Positions 46,677 through 57,734 of a stretch of 64,000 bases of DNA are shown here, piece by piece. The notes beneath the pieces are model-generated. The model was not told the DNA's origin. It saw only the letters and a program-made list of their open reading frames with translations, and made no database searches. The stretch lies in the NCBI GenBank assembly GCA_014058105.1, contig JACGCM010002481.1, positions 1-64,000 of the forward strand, read 5' to 3'. Source of the stretch: Kingdonia uniflora (Eukaryota; Streptophyta; Magnoliopsida; Ranunculales; Circaeasteraceae). Every line of letters starts with the position of its first letter. Position 1 is the stretch's first letter. Position numbers and translations under genes: made by a program.

Positions 46677-49600
46677 TCAATATATGCGAAGACACTAAAA
46701 GACCTAAGAATGGTGCAAGTACTCAATAACATTTTACTGGTCTTTTTTAGGCTAAGTTGTGAACCCGGTCTCAGGGTTCAATGCTCCTACTCCTGACAGT
46801 AGATCGGTTCGCACTTGAGTTATTTTATTGTAGTTACTGGAGATGGATATTTGAAACCAAGCTCTTAAAGTCAAGTAAAAGTGTCTCCAACAGTTCATAG
46901 CACAAAAAGTCAAAGACACAATATATTTGGTCTCAAAATTGAAGAAATATATACACAAATATTCTTGAAGAATAAGATCAAAGAATATATTGCATCCAAG
47001 ATCCTTAAAGATATTTATATTGAAGACATATGCAAGAGTTTCCATGATGAATGATCTTTACATCACTTAAGGAAATTATATACAAGAATATTAGGTGATT
47101 GGTTGTAATATTAAAAGATATTATTGTGAAAATATTCTTTAGAATTTAATGTATAGTTTCTAAATTTGGGTTCCCTCTCCTATAAAAGGAACCCTTCCCC
47201 ATTATAATTTGCATCTCATATTAGAGCAAGTTTAGAAGAAATAAAGTCATAAGTTTTATTTAATTGTCTATTTTTCTCTTTTAGTTTAATTTTGTTAATG
47301 TCTTCATTAATTGTTAATGCGATGAAGTCCGAGATGAACGGCTAATCTCCTAGCTAAGGCTAGGATGAGGTATCTTCTTGGATGAGCAATAGTTGGTATT
47401 AATTAGGTTTTAATTAGTTTTCTCTTAGTACTTTATAATTGATAAGTTAGTGCATCATATCGAAGGCTTGACCATAGCTTCAATTTGGTGTATAATAACT
47501 TTGGATACAAACAAGTGCTACTAACAGTAGACTTTATTTGATGATCTAAACAAGAGGAAATACTAGAGAACTCACTCAAGCCTAGCCATGGTTGAGTTGA
47601 TAATTCTCCAAGACATTCTTCACTGTCTCTTAAAAGCATAACCACTAAATGTTTGACCATAGATTTAGTGGTTTATTTTACAACATCGTATGTGTCTTAA
47701 CACGAATATATGATGGGTGGAGATATTAGAATCTAGTTATATATCGATTAGTGTTTTAAAAGGTAGAGGCCAAGTCCGAACCTTAGCTCTCTCCCTCATT
47801 AAGTTTTATAATTAGCTTTTATTTTTTACTTTAAGATTTATCTTTTACAAAACCGTAATTCAGCCTAGAAAGTATTTATTTTCCCAAACCTTCTTATGGA
47901 TTCGATCTCACTCATTGGTACTACAATTCGACAACCGTACTTTGAGCGGGTATGTTGTAGAGGCCCTAAAAACCTCTTATCAAAGATGATTACCTACAGG
48001 GTGGCCTTTTTAGGGGCACGTTTGGTTACCCTGGTAAAACCATTGGGAAGGTTTACTCAAGATCGTTTGTGAAGAACGCGTTGAAATAATTTCCAGCCTG
48101 AGTAAGGGTTCCGATGCTGTACCTACAGATGAGTACAATTTCCCTACCTTACAGAGCGTCACTCATTAAACTTTTCATAAACATTTTCTCAATCCTTACA
48201 ATACCAAAAATACATAAAAATTTAAACAACTAGAAGTCTTCTTGGCTTTGTCGCTTGGCTTTAATCAGCCATGTCCATCTCCTTCAATAACTTGAAAAAT
48301 AGTACTTATGTATGTTTGTGTTTGTGAACCAAGTGTGTAGCAAAAATGTTACCCAACTGTCTAGATCGTGCAAAAGATACCGTCATTCCCACAAGAATAC
48401 ATAGGTAGAGCTTTTAAACAACAGTTGTTTGTCCCGACTTGTTCTTCGCAAGAACAAGCTCTATAATACTTGGTGAATACGAACAGAGTTTTACAAAAGA
48501 AACTGTTAGGTGACGAAGATTACAATAAAAACCCCCAGATCAAATACCAAAACACAATTCAAACTTTAACTCAATTTCAATAAAATTAATCCAAAAACAG
48601 AAACTCATAAACAAAATAAACTACTGTAGCAGCAGAGTAAACACAGTAAAAACCTAGAGATTTTGATACGATTTACCCGTTACAAACACAATCAAAATCA
48701 CAGTTACCAAACTTTAAAGATTCAGCAGTAATACTCGTGTGAACAGTGCAAAAATTAGCAGTTTATTAGAAGCGAGAACAGTCAGGTAAATAGTACAATA
48801 AATGTTAGCTTCAGCAGCAAGAAACAAGCAGGTTCTAGCAGCAGGAGCAATAAACAGAAGGTAGATTGTACTCTGGCAAATAGCAACAACTGATTGTAAC
48901 AAACAAAATTGATTGTAACAACAAGTAACATGATGACAGGAGTAGCAACAACAACTGATAGTAACAAGAGATACAGCAGCAGGGAGGACTGTTTTGTCGC
49001 AGCAATAGTAAGGTCTGTTTAATTGCAAACAAAAAAAATCCCAATTTCTAATTGCAAACAACAAAACCCCAATCTTCACCAGCAAACAACAAAACCCAAT
49101 TTCCAATTGCAAATAACAAAACCCCAATCTTCACCTGCAACAGTCGAGTTTAGGGAAACAAATAATAAAAAAATTAGGGTTTGAAAGAGAAGCTTAAAAC
49201 AACCCCCAAATTAGAGAAAGTCACAGAGGGAGTAGGAGTGAATTGTCCTAGTCATAGAGAGATTTAGAAGGACTAAGGAGTGATGACGAGCAGGAGATGG
49301 CGATCGACTTCACAAAGAGGTCAGCTCTTTCAACCAGAGACATACCATATCTTCTCGGTTTCACTCGAGTTTCTCAAGAACAAGATGATTCCACGGTCAG
49401 TAAACAAAAGAAGGATGCTGAAGCTAATTAAAAATCTCAGAAAGCTTGGAAAGAGAGATCGTGTTGTAGTGGTGTTGGAGAGGAGAGTTTTGTGGGAGAT
49501 GAGATTGAGATTGAGGTTGGCTGCGATTTAAGAGAGAGTGTGAGAGATTTTGTTTTGATGGAGAGTCAGTGTTTTGAGAAAGAGTTGTGTTTTGAGATAA

Positions 49601-49862
49601 AATAATTAGGAAGTCACAGAAGAGAGATGAAACTGCTCTTCTCCAAAACTGCTGACTTATTCAACCTTCTCTCTACTTCACGAACTCCACAATTTGGCTC
49701 CCATTTCTTCACCTACACAGTAAAACAAAGAAGAAAAAATACCTTTCAAACGGAAACGAAAACAAAAACGAATAACTAAATACGACTAATAGTAAGCTAA
49801 TATTAATCAATTATCAAGCGAAATAATAATTAATAACAGAGAAACGATTTTGTAAATCTATT
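46677..49862 (-). other. Athila-like leader with an LTR-like block
   Basis: A 3.2-kb region between the 5' LTR and gag. From about 47050 to 48010 it holds a block with CCTATAAAAGG (about 47190), AATAAAG, CTAGCTAAGGCTAGG, GCTTGACCATAGCTTC and GGATTCGATCTCAC, the same order of landmarks as in 8170-9289, so either part of the leader or an old LTR insertion. 48700-49170 is rich in CAA repeats and gives long but low-complexity shadow frames. No gene. Confidence 0.5.
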
Positions 49863-49885
49863 GCATCCCCGGTAACGGTACCATT
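49863..49885 (-). other. Primer-binding site of the Athila-like element
   Basis: On the minus strand TGGTACCGTTACCGGGGATG starts two bases after the 5' LTR. It differs at two bases from the complement of the plant tRNA-Asp 3' end used by Athila-type elements. Confidence 0.75.
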
Positions 49886-50414
49886 TGATAGACCGTATCA
49901 AATCGGGTGTTGTAATATAGGTTAGGGTTGTCGTTCTTCAGGGATGCATAGATAAAATCAAATTCCTATTATCAAATCTAGTAAAAAGAAATTGTAAATC
50001 AATATGAAGAATTTATAGTTGATAAATAAGGACTTACATTGATTTCCCAAGATTCTCCAATAATAAATAATCAATCTCTCTGGAAGAATACCAAATAAAG
50101 CTACGAGTGGTTCCCAGAGAGAAAAGATGACTCTTCTTCCTTCTCCTCTATCTCTTTATCCTCTAACAAAAGTCATATTCTCTCTGAACAACCCAGATTT
50201 TGTGGAGACATTTTAGCTAGGCTTGACTATTAAGTCTTCTACCAGCTACAGTAGCTTTTGGCTTGTAAGAGTTGGGCTTTAAGAAGGGTCTGGTTACAAA
50301 TGTCTTTTTACCTGCAATAGTCAAACATACTTCAATTAGGCCCAGTGAAACATAAAATAAGTTCCTAGATAATGTAAATTGAAGGACAAAAATAGACATT
50401 TTTCATGTCTATCA
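49886..50414 (-). repeat. 5' LTR of the Athila-like element
   Basis: Plus-strand edges TGATAGACCG and ATGTCTATCA, the right edge followed by the AATAT duplication. Slightly longer than the other copy because of small indels. Confidence 0.9.
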
Positions 50415-50419
50415 AATAT

Positions 50420-50697
50420 CTCGGGGAGATACGTCTCAGGGAGATTGACGTCAGGGGGAGTAGTCCCAACCTGACGTGGACACATGCGTGTTGTACTCTT
50501 TTTCCTGATAGTGCAATTTTTATCTTATGAGGTTTTACTAACTAAAGATTTTGATGAGGCAACGTAGACGCGTCGACATCCTATATGGGGCATAGGATTG
50601 TACTCTTTTCTTGCATAAGTTTTTGCCTAAAGGGGTTTTGCTAGGCAGAGGTTTTGATGAGGCAAGTCGTCCTTGTATGGAACACCCCAAGGGGGAG
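50420..50697 (+). other. Copia copy 2, region between pol and 3' LTR
   Basis: Resumes the copia sequence interrupted at 24729: the GGGAGATACGTCTCAGGGAG repeats, two GATTTTGATGAGGCAA or GGTTTTGATGAGGCAA phrases, and the purine tract CCCCAAGGGGGAG. Aligns with 3795-4090 of copy 1. Confidence 0.75.
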
Positions 50698-50941
50698 TGT
50701 TACGAGTTGGGTCCGGCCCAAGGTGGGAACCCAATTGGGTTGGGGTGTCCTACTGGACTCATAACAAGCCTATAGACCATTAGGGCTTATGGGGAGAGTT
50801 TGAGTTATTGTATATAACCTAAAATGGTTAAGTTCTTGTAACCTAACCTCTAAGAATAGAGAGAATTCATTATCAATAATATTCTACTCTTCTCTCATGT
50901 CAATACTTTGATTAACTGATATAATATGATATTATCCAACA
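50698..50941 (+). repeat. 3' LTR of copia copy 2
   Basis: TGTTACGAGTTGGGTCC to TTATCCAACA, followed by the TAGAT duplication. Aligns with 15603-15838 over its full length. Confidence 0.9.
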
Positions 50942-50946
50942 TAGAT

Positions 50947-52902
50947 CAGTTATAGAAAATAAATTATCATCAGAGTTTATCTTAGGTGTAGGTATCCCAA
51001 TGTTCAGCTATGCTATAAAAGACATTGGTAATATTGAAGAATTTTGTAACTTTATGAAGATATTTAGTCTCTTACTGTAACTTGTAGATCTATTCATTTG
51101 TATATGTTTGTGTTTTAAGTCTCTGAAGAGAGCTTCATAAAAATTTCTTGGTGGCCAATCAAAAGATGAAGCCGTGTGGGATTACTCAAAGATACAAAAC
51201 AGTAAGAGATTTTGGAGGCTGCTGTAATGGAATGCTCTACCATTCACATGAATTATGGGAGTTTCGTTCATCTGCTTGTCAATCTTCCGGGTCTATGACA
51301 ACAGTTAACATTCAGCATGGTACTGCAGAGCAGTCACTGAACTTCAGCAGAAATTAAATTCGCAAAGAAGTTCTTAGGACGTATTATTCTGATAACCTGC
51401 TTAGCTTCTGCCTTTGTACCCATTTGGCTAGAGAAGGCTATAACGGGCTTATATGTACCCCAAAAACATCAAATGCCGAAGCTAGGGTTTCGATGTTAAG
51501 AAAGAAAAAAAGAGTTTTCACCATTTTATCTGCTCTTTATTTCGTTGCAGAAAAGCGGATTAAACTTCCCAATTTTGAAAACTGAGTTCTAAACTCTAAA
51601 GAATAAATGTTTATTGATCTTGGGATGAGATGATTTGATTACAACATATGGCAAGCCTGGTCTACCTAAGCAGTTAAACAAACAATGCCTATCTATAAAC
51701 TATTTTGTGATGACTAAAACTCCCCATACACTATTACACATTCCTTTATGAGATTTACCACAATTCTAGACCCAAGTGTTATTCATACTTACCACATGTT
51801 TCCCATGTTACCTTGTGTTACATGTGTTCTGACACTCAAGATAGGTGATTTCATGCACGTTTCTTATATTGCAAAGAAATTAGCTGCGATCTATGCATGT
51901 ATAGTGATACAGATTCTTTCATAAAATAAACGTGTTTAAGAATATCTCCTTTTACACGTAATTTTGTGGTGAATTTACCTCCTTAAGTTGGTTGATTTAG
52001 ACAATTTGCAGTTCCTAATCATGCATAGAAAAAAAGAAAAACATTCTCAAATAATATAACATTTATGAGAAGACTGCAAATGCACCACTAAAAGATATAA
52101 ACGGGACAAAGCATCATTCCCCAAAACCATACCCACTAAGAAAAATATGTTACTACAAGTGTATAAACAACTCATTCCACTTCGATTGAATCCGAATTGC
52201 TCTCCATTCTTGACTAACATTTGATAAGAACTACTCTATGGCATGTGCTCTTGGAGATTACCTTCCGCAGATGAAACTTTCTCCCTTCTTCCTCGTCCGT
52301 TTTGAAATAGTCTCCTTGCTCCCATTTCAAAGACGACATTGAGAAATTAGAACACAGAAACATGAATAATGCATCAAAAATTAGTATGGGACCAAAGATT
52401 CACAAAATAGAGGGGTGGAGAGAAGTAGAATGAATGCAACTTCAAAGAGAACAAATTGATAGTAGATTGCGGAATAAACATGCGCTATGCTACATGATAG
52501 AAACTTTACATTTGATGTTATCAACACCATTGTCGTAAAATTATAGCCTTATATACTAAATGAGTTTGAGTTGTCGGTTCACGATAACATTAGACTAGAC
52601 TAACTGCTTATGTAGTCGAGTTTTTTTTCTCTCCAACTCGAACTGTCTGCATATATAAATCGCAGTTCTGGACTTCACTTTCATTGGATTTCACGCATTG
52701 GTTTCGATTGGACCTTCCCAAACTACAGCCTACCTTGCGACCAAACAAAACACTCCGGAGATTCAGACTTATGGGTGAAAGAAACCTTTCCCATGGAAGA
52801 CAAAGCTAGAAACTATATATCAAGATAAGGTGACATATATGCTATAGGTTTAATGTGGCAAATCATAAAACCAACATGAGGAATTGTCTCTCTCCTAAGT
52901 TT
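50947..52902. other. Intergenic spacer in the PADRE cluster
   Basis: No gene that I can support. A frame of 69 codons at 51148-51357 and a minus-strand frame starting at 52339 (MSSLKWEQGDYFKTDEEEGR) could be exon pieces, but I recognise neither. The remainder is AT-rich. Confidence 0.4.
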
Positions 52903-53466
52903 CTAGGTCAAGCTATCTTTCCAACTGCTGGAAAGACTCCACAGATCGGAGTTCGTAACAGAGGATGCACCACCATTTCCGCATTTAGCCACTGTTCTCA
53001 CACTCTCTATAAGTGTCTCTGTACTTTCATCCTGGGACAATATCTCCGATAACTGTGCCGGACTTATAACCAACTTCACCTTCCAAACCCCATTGTTAAT
53101 ATAATGTCTTGGAAACATCTCACTCTCTCCTCTCTTCCAAACTCCTTGATTATCAAAAGATATCCGGTAAGGTGTAATAAGTGAAGAAGCAATCCCATTA
53201 AGTGCGGTGTTGCGGAACGTTTGTGCAAATTCTCTTCTAGTGTTGAGAGGGAGTAGATAGTATAGTTCTCCCACGTGAAGTTCTTCGTTATGAGATAATG
53301 GCCGATAAAAGAGGTCATTACTTCGAAAAATGCCATGGCTGGGGAACTCATTAGTGACACATTCAGCAGTGATCGGTGCATATAGCTCCATGATCCCACC
53401 GTTGGAGGTAACGACTTTGATCACTTCATCAACTACTTCGAAACCTCTAAACATGCAGTTTCCCAT
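52903..53466 (-). CDS. PADRE-domain (DUF4228) protein, N-myristoylated
   Basis: 187 residues, single exon. It starts MGNCMFRGFEVVDEVIKVVT: Gly2 for N-myristoylation and Cys4 for palmitoylation, so likely membrane-attached. The PADRE domain follows, with VVTSNGGIMELYAPITAECV, then ELHVGELYYLLPL at about residues 62-74, a variable middle, and WKVKLVISPAQLSEILSQ at about residues 127-144, the conserved V-K-V-I...L..IL block. The C-terminal tail is Ser-rich and probably disordered. Proteins of this family are small and plant-specific, and many respond to pathogens or abiotic stress; no enzymatic activity is known. First intact member of the minus-strand cluster. The start is fixed by the MGNC motif. 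Confidence 0.9.
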   Translation of the reverse strand: MGNCMFRGFEVVDEVIKVVTSNGGIMELYAPITAECVTNEFPSHGIFRSNDLFYRPLSHNEELHVGELYYLLPLNTRREFAQTFRNTALNGIASSLITPYRISFDNQGVWKRGESEMFPRHYINNGVWKVKLVISPAQLSEILSQDESTETLIESVRTVAKCGNGGASSVTNSDLWSLSSSWKDSLT

Positions 53467-53942
53467 GTATAAACCAATACCAATACTAGCAAGAAAATCC
53501 TGTTCTTGTTATAGTAGGATTGGAGAAGGATTTTGTAGTGGGTGTCGGTGGTGGGATGGGATATGTTTTTGTAGCTTTTTGGGTCTTGACAATTGACCGA
53601 CACAAGGATTTCTTGATTCACGCACTAAGTCTTGATTGTCCTTTGTGGAAAAGTGACATCTCCCAAGCAAAAAATCCTCTTTCCAGAACAAGAGTATTTA
53701 ACATTTGCCACAGCCATTGATTGTCCTCGAGCAATCTGTACACTCTGCAGATTAATTATTATGCCTCCATTGATACATATGACCATTACAACTTTAGCTG
53801 ATCTGAAAGCAGTGTTTTCTGCTCAAGAAGTATATATAATGAGTGAACTGATCTTCGTCTTGTTACACCAAATACTATTTTTGTAAATGCTAACCATCAG
53901 ATTCATGTGTGAGAGGAAAGTTTACCAATTACCAATCACGGA
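53467..53942. other. Upstream region of the 52.9-kb PADRE gene
   Basis: Promoter side of the gene. Frames on the plus strand here are shadows. I see no clear TATA box. Confidence 0.4.
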
Positions 53943-53953
53943 TTTCTGATCAC

Positions 53954-54042
53954 ACTTTTTTTGAAAGGTGGGAATGAATCCTAAGGACCTCTTGGTTTTC
54001 GAGCACTAGCCTACCAACTGACCAAGCCTCGGTTGGTATCTT
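53954..54042 (-). mobile_element. Minimal tRNA-derived SINE or tRNA retropseudogene
   Basis: An 89-bp insertion flanked by an 11-bp perfect duplication TTTCTGATCAC (53943-53953 and 54043-54053). On the minus strand it contains TGGTCAGTTGGTAGG (A-box-like), then GGATTCATTCCCACC (B-box-like) about 40 nt on, and ends in a short A-run, CAAAAAAAG. This is the structure of a retroposed pol III transcript inserted by target-primed reverse transcription. It is shorter than most plant SINEs because it has almost nothing beyond the tRNA-like head. Confidence 0.75.
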
Positions 54043-54053
54043 TTTCTGATCAC

Positions 54054-54941
54054 TTGGGGTCGATGTGGAAGTTGTGTTTTCTGCTATGGGAATATCACTT
54101 CATATATGTATATGTTTCTTTGTTCTTTTCCCCTAACATGGTCCTACAAATTCCTTCTAAAATGGTAATGAGAAATTTAAGAATTATGCATTTCACTCAC
54201 TACTTTATATAATCATCATAGATGATGGTCCCATCTCAGTTTTTAGGATTTTATCTTTGGCTGTCTTCGAGAAAAGAAATGGGTAATGAATAGTTGGACT
54301 AGCTTTAGAGTTTAGACCTCCAGATGATATAAAGTTTAAGAACTGAAGGAATTGAAAAAAGAAAAAACGTCTACAATGTATCATGTATATATGTTGCGCG
54401 TGGTTTACTACTATCATGTGTATTTAACTTGTAGGTATGTTTTCTCATTTGTCTGCGTATTTAATCCTTTGTTATTCAGGTACACATCAGTGGATAATAG
54501 TTGATCTCACAGAAGTCTGAAGTTTCTCGGAGGCTACATCAAATATACAAAGCGCTAGTTAGATAAAGTCATGCGGGAGTTAGCTAGGTACCATGCTAAG
54601 TAGAGAATTTTATCTCATTTTCTCTCGATTTTATGGTAGTAATCTCTGTTTTATATTGTTATAAATATTACTTGTTTTTTACATATCGATCTCGTTATGT
54701 ATATATATATACCTTTTGACCGAAAAATACAACTTTAGGTGGCACGCCATCATATAATGTCTTCTTTGTGTGATGATGGAATTACTTTAGCTAGGTAGAA
54801 AATAATGATCAGTGAGGTTATAATTAGCGATTCTAGCACACCATTAGCTCTATAATTACGCCTAGTAACTCAAAGCTCAATGCTAGAAATTGGCACTCTT
54901 GCACTTATTGCGTCTCAAGGTAAGGCTACAAAAGCCTAATA
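54054..54941. other. Intergenic spacer
   Basis: No gene or element recognised; stops in all frames. Confidence 0.4.
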
Positions 54942-54948
54942 GGATTAA

Positions 54949-56253
54949 TGTTGGAAAATACAAATAGAGTTTGGTTTTCTTTTGTTTGAATGGTGAAACT
55001 AAGTATTTTTAGTCTTACATTGGTTATGAGAGCTGCTCAACTCTACTATATAAGTAAGTCTAATATTTAATATGTTGTGGTGTGTGTGAGAGTTGATGGG
55101 TCGACTCACACATGCATGTGCGACCCATGTGTGCAAACCAGCTTGGGTGCATGGGTTACCCATGGGCTTGCAAGACTTAGGAAACCTGTTTTATTATTAT
55201 AAGTCTATGATTTGACATTGGGGGGTGTGAGTTGAGTGGTGTGACCTTTGATGAAGAGGCACTAACTTGAGGTGCGTCTTAAGGTGTGACCCGTGGTGAA
55301 GAGTCACATAACCCAACTTCGTTTTCCTGATCGTTGTATCTTGGAGACAGGGGACTACATTCCTGCAAAACACTATAACAGAGGGGTGGGGTGCTACATT
55401 CCTGTAAAGTACTGTGGCAGGAACGAATCTGTCTGGGAAACAGGAGGCCTACATTCCTGCAAAACACTGTGACAGAGGCTTGCTTGACCTTAGAAACCTG
55501 CTTATTATTATAAATTTATGATTCAGGGGGGGAGTTGGGTTGTCTTCAACAGACACAACTTAAGATGTGACATTTGGTGAAGAGGCCTACATTCCTGTAA
55601 AGTACTGTCGCAGAGGCAATTTGTTTGGGAGACAGAGGCCTACATTCCTGCAAACCACTGCGGCAGGGGCGAATCTGAATTTGTCTACATTCCTTCAAAA
55701 CACTGTGATAGGGGATTATTATTTTAAATCTATGATTCGGCATTTGTGTGTGTGTGAGTGTGTGTGTGTGTGTGTAGGGGGGGGGGGGGGGGATTATAAG
55801 TTGGGTTGTCTCCAACAGAAACAACTTAAGGTGTGGCCTTTGGTGAAGATGCACTAATTTGAGGTACGTCTTAAGGTGTGACCCGTGGTGAAGAGTCACC
55901 TAACCCAACTTTGTTTTTCTGATCGTTGTGTCCTGGAGACAGTGGCCTACATTCCTGCAAAACATTGTGGAAGGGGCGAATCTGTCTAGGAGAGCACTAT
56001 GACAGGGGCTATATTCCTGCAAAGCACTGTGGCAGGGGCAAATCTGCCTTAAGAAGATAGTGTGCAATACACTAGACTCGATCATCTCCTTAAAGGTGTT
56101 GTTTGTTCATGCAGAGAGACAAATATGTCTTAAGGAGATAATGTGCATACACTAGACTCGATCATCTCATTAAGAAGTGTTGTTTGTTCATGCAGATTGA
56201 ATTACAATTAAGACTGTTAGGGTTAGACCGAATGTTTTTGGGCTACTGATCAT
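54949..56253 (+). mobile_element. Repeat-rich candidate retroelement
   Basis: GGATTAA flanks the block (54942-54948 and 56254-56260). It starts TGTTGGAAAATACAAATAG, LTR-like, but does not end in CA. Inside, the phrase CTACATTCCTGCAAAACACT and close variants occurs eight times (near 55350, 55392, 55449, 55588, 55641, 55684, 55948 and 56009), a ~90-bp segment with AAGGTGTGACCCGTGGTGAA occurs twice (55272 and 55872), and a ~75-bp segment ending TTGTTTGTTCATGCAGA is duplicated at 56040-56200. No coding region. Class uncertain. Confidence 0.4.
55743..55799. repeat. TG microsatellite plus G homopolymer
   Basis: An interrupted TG run followed by about fourteen G in a row. Such tracts are prone to assembly error. 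Confidence 0.8.
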
Positions 56254-56260
56254 GGATTAA

Positions 56261-57003
56261 TTTTCTTTCAAAGTAGATTAGAGAGGAGAGATAGAGAGGG
56301 ACATGAACCCGACTTTGTTTTTGTTGGAGACATTTTTTCCACTTCTGACCACTCGAACCATATCTTCACTATTGCATGCCCCATCCACCATAACCTTCTT
56401 AAAGTCAGATATGTGCTACTACAGTACCACAATGGGTTACGCAAACAGGAAAAAACACATGGTTTACTTTCTAGCTTTGAAAGCAATAATCTTCCTCTCG
56501 TAACCGTCTATATCTCTCTCAGTTGCGAAAGCAACATCTAATGATGCCCTTCTAAAGAGGGTTGTAAATCAAGAAGGTCGTGGTCTGAAATTTTGAAAGA
56601 CTCGTGACTCGATGTATTGGGATTTAAACTTCGTACATTGAGTTTTGTAAATAATATCATAAAACTTTAAAATGCTCTTAAGTCTTAATCGGTATTTTGT
56701 TTGTTTACTAGAACCTGCTAACATCTCATGAACTTACCATACCATAGAAATTATTGATGTGTAACATATAAATTATCATTCATGCATATTTGTCATTCTG
56801 ATGTATAGTTTTATTTAAAATGTTGGGGTTCAACAACAGAAAGGCTAGCAAATACGTGATTAGTTGCTATGAGCTTATATTCAGAAACATTAGATCAATA
56901 CATTGTTTTTAAGCCCATGTCTCTGCTACCTTCTAGGATCAATATACCATCGTAGTTAGGAGACTACGTTGGGATATATAGCCATTATACATACATGTTT
57001 CCG
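56261..57003. other. Intergenic spacer, 3' of the 57-kb PADRE gene
   Basis: No recognised gene; contains the presumptive 3' untranslated region of the gene at 57004-57480 next to its stop. Confidence 0.4.
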
Positions 57004-57480
57004 TTACTCCCTCCCTTCTGGGATGGTTTCGAGCTTCGGCCTCCAATTTCTTGGAGAGTCGACATCATCCTCCCATCTTACATTTTGAACATTCGAAAAC
57101 ACGTCTTCGAACGATACCTTCTTGGATAACAACTCTTGTAGTTGTTGCTTTGTAATTATCACTTTTATCCTCTTAACGCCATCTGTTTGACCCATGTCAT
57201 TCAATTTAGCAGGATCGTCAGTACTAGGACTAACGGAGGGTACAAGATAGTAAAGTTTCCCTGTCTTCAACTCAAACCCAGGTGAGAGATTTTGCAAACC
57301 ATTTTGTGAAACTCCAATAACAAAACCCGGGAAATCAGCCATAACATCCTTTGCAAGAATAGACAATCTGTACTCTAGAATCTTGCCATCTATCTTCATA
57401 ACACGAACGATGTTTTGATGTCCAGTAGCACCCATAAGATAGTTTGTATTGCGTCTACAAGGAATTAAGCAATTGCCCAT
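57004..57480 (-). CDS. PADRE-domain (DUF4228) protein, N-myristoylated
   Basis: 158 residues from MGNCLIPCRRNTNYLMGATG; I chose this ATG over one nine codons upstream (57507) because MGNC is the family's acylation signal. Then comes VRVMKIDGKILEYRLSILAK, DFPGFVIGV, FELKTGKLYYLVP near residues 75-90 and RIKVIITKQQLQELLSKKVS near 110-130, and the C-terminus WRPKLETIPEGRE, a conserved ending in this family. Likely a membrane-anchored small protein with a stress-related role, by family knowledge only. Closest relative in the window is the pseudogene at 13370-13990. Upstream there is a TATA box at 57647 and a CT-rich leader. Confidence 0.92.
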   Translation of the reverse strand: MGNCLIPCRRNTNYLMGATGHQNIVRVMKIDGKILEYRLSILAKDVMADFPGFVIGVSQNGLQNLSPGFELKTGKLYYLVPSVSPSTDDPAKLNDMGQTDGVKRIKVIITKQQLQELLSKKVSFEDVFSNVQNVRWEDDVDSPRNWRPKLETIPEGRE

Positions 57481-57646
57481 GATTACTCTTAGGAGGTATG
57501 AAATCATACTTAGGAAAGTTGATAGCCTTAAAATAGCAGAGGAAGAGAATGTTATGTGTTGGGAAAGTTATTGAGGAGATATTTAGAGAGAGGAGAGGAG
57601 AGGGAGATTTGAAGTAGGAAAAGAAGGGATTGGTTATGGATTTATA

Positions 57647-57654
57647 CTTTATAT
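57647..57654 (-). promoter_or_regulatory. TATA box of the 57-kb PADRE gene
   Basis: ATATAAAG on the minus strand, about 167 bp before the ATG, giving a leader of roughly 130 bp. The leader is rich in CT on the coding strand. Confidence 0.45.
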
Positions 57655-57734
57655 GTTTTTGGATTTGAGTGCAAAGGAAGAAAATAAATAAAGAAAGGAA
57701 AGTAGAGAGGTAAGCTTTCTGTTGCAAAAGGTGT

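Larger units (their letters stand above)
24730..50414 (-). mobile_element. Athila-like Ty3/gypsy retrotransposon, nested
   Basis: Inserted in copia copy 2 with a perfect 5-bp duplication AATAT (24725-24729, 50415-50419); copia copy 1 shows the empty site with one AATAT (minus strand, about 4090). LTRs 49886-50414 (5') and 24730-25243 (3') run from TGATAG to TATCA. A PBS of tRNA-Asp type lies beside the 5' LTR and a purine tract beside the 3' LTR. On the minus strand the order is leader, gag, protease, RT, RNase H, integrase, then about 1.2 kb of non-coding sequence. Subtracting the Tat-like insertion (31088-45604) gives about 11.2 kb, the usual size for Athila. All coding parts carry stops or frameshifts. 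Confidence 0.9.
15603..50941 (+). mobile_element. Ty1/copia LTR retrotransposon, copy 2, with nested insertions
   Basis: The outermost element of the nested block. LTRs at 15603-15838 and 50698-50941 both start TGTTA.GAGTTGGGTCC and end in CA, and the flanks are a perfect 5-bp duplication TAGAT (15598-15602, 50942-50946). Removing the Athila-like element (24730-50414 plus one TSD copy) leaves about 9.6 kb, of which 2.65 kb is a Helitron-like insertion in the leader. Coding order on the plus strand is gag remnant (about 20990), pol (21860-24729), then the 3' region (50420-50697), polypurine tract and LTR. Stops and frameshifts throughout mean it is not autonomous. Same family as copy 1. Confidence 0.9.

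Noticed and set aside
48714..49127. 137-codon minus-strand frame rich in Cys and Leu
   Set aside because: It arises from CAA/ACA-rich low-complexity sequence in the Athila-like leader, and overlapping frames give equally long peptides.
53330..53886. Plus-strand open frames over and beside the PADRE gene
   Set aside because: They overlap the clear minus-strand coding region or its upstream sequence and show no family features.
57481..57507. Upstream in-frame ATG giving nine extra residues before MGNC
   Set aside because: An N-terminal extension would block myristoylation, which all intact relatives here appear to keep.
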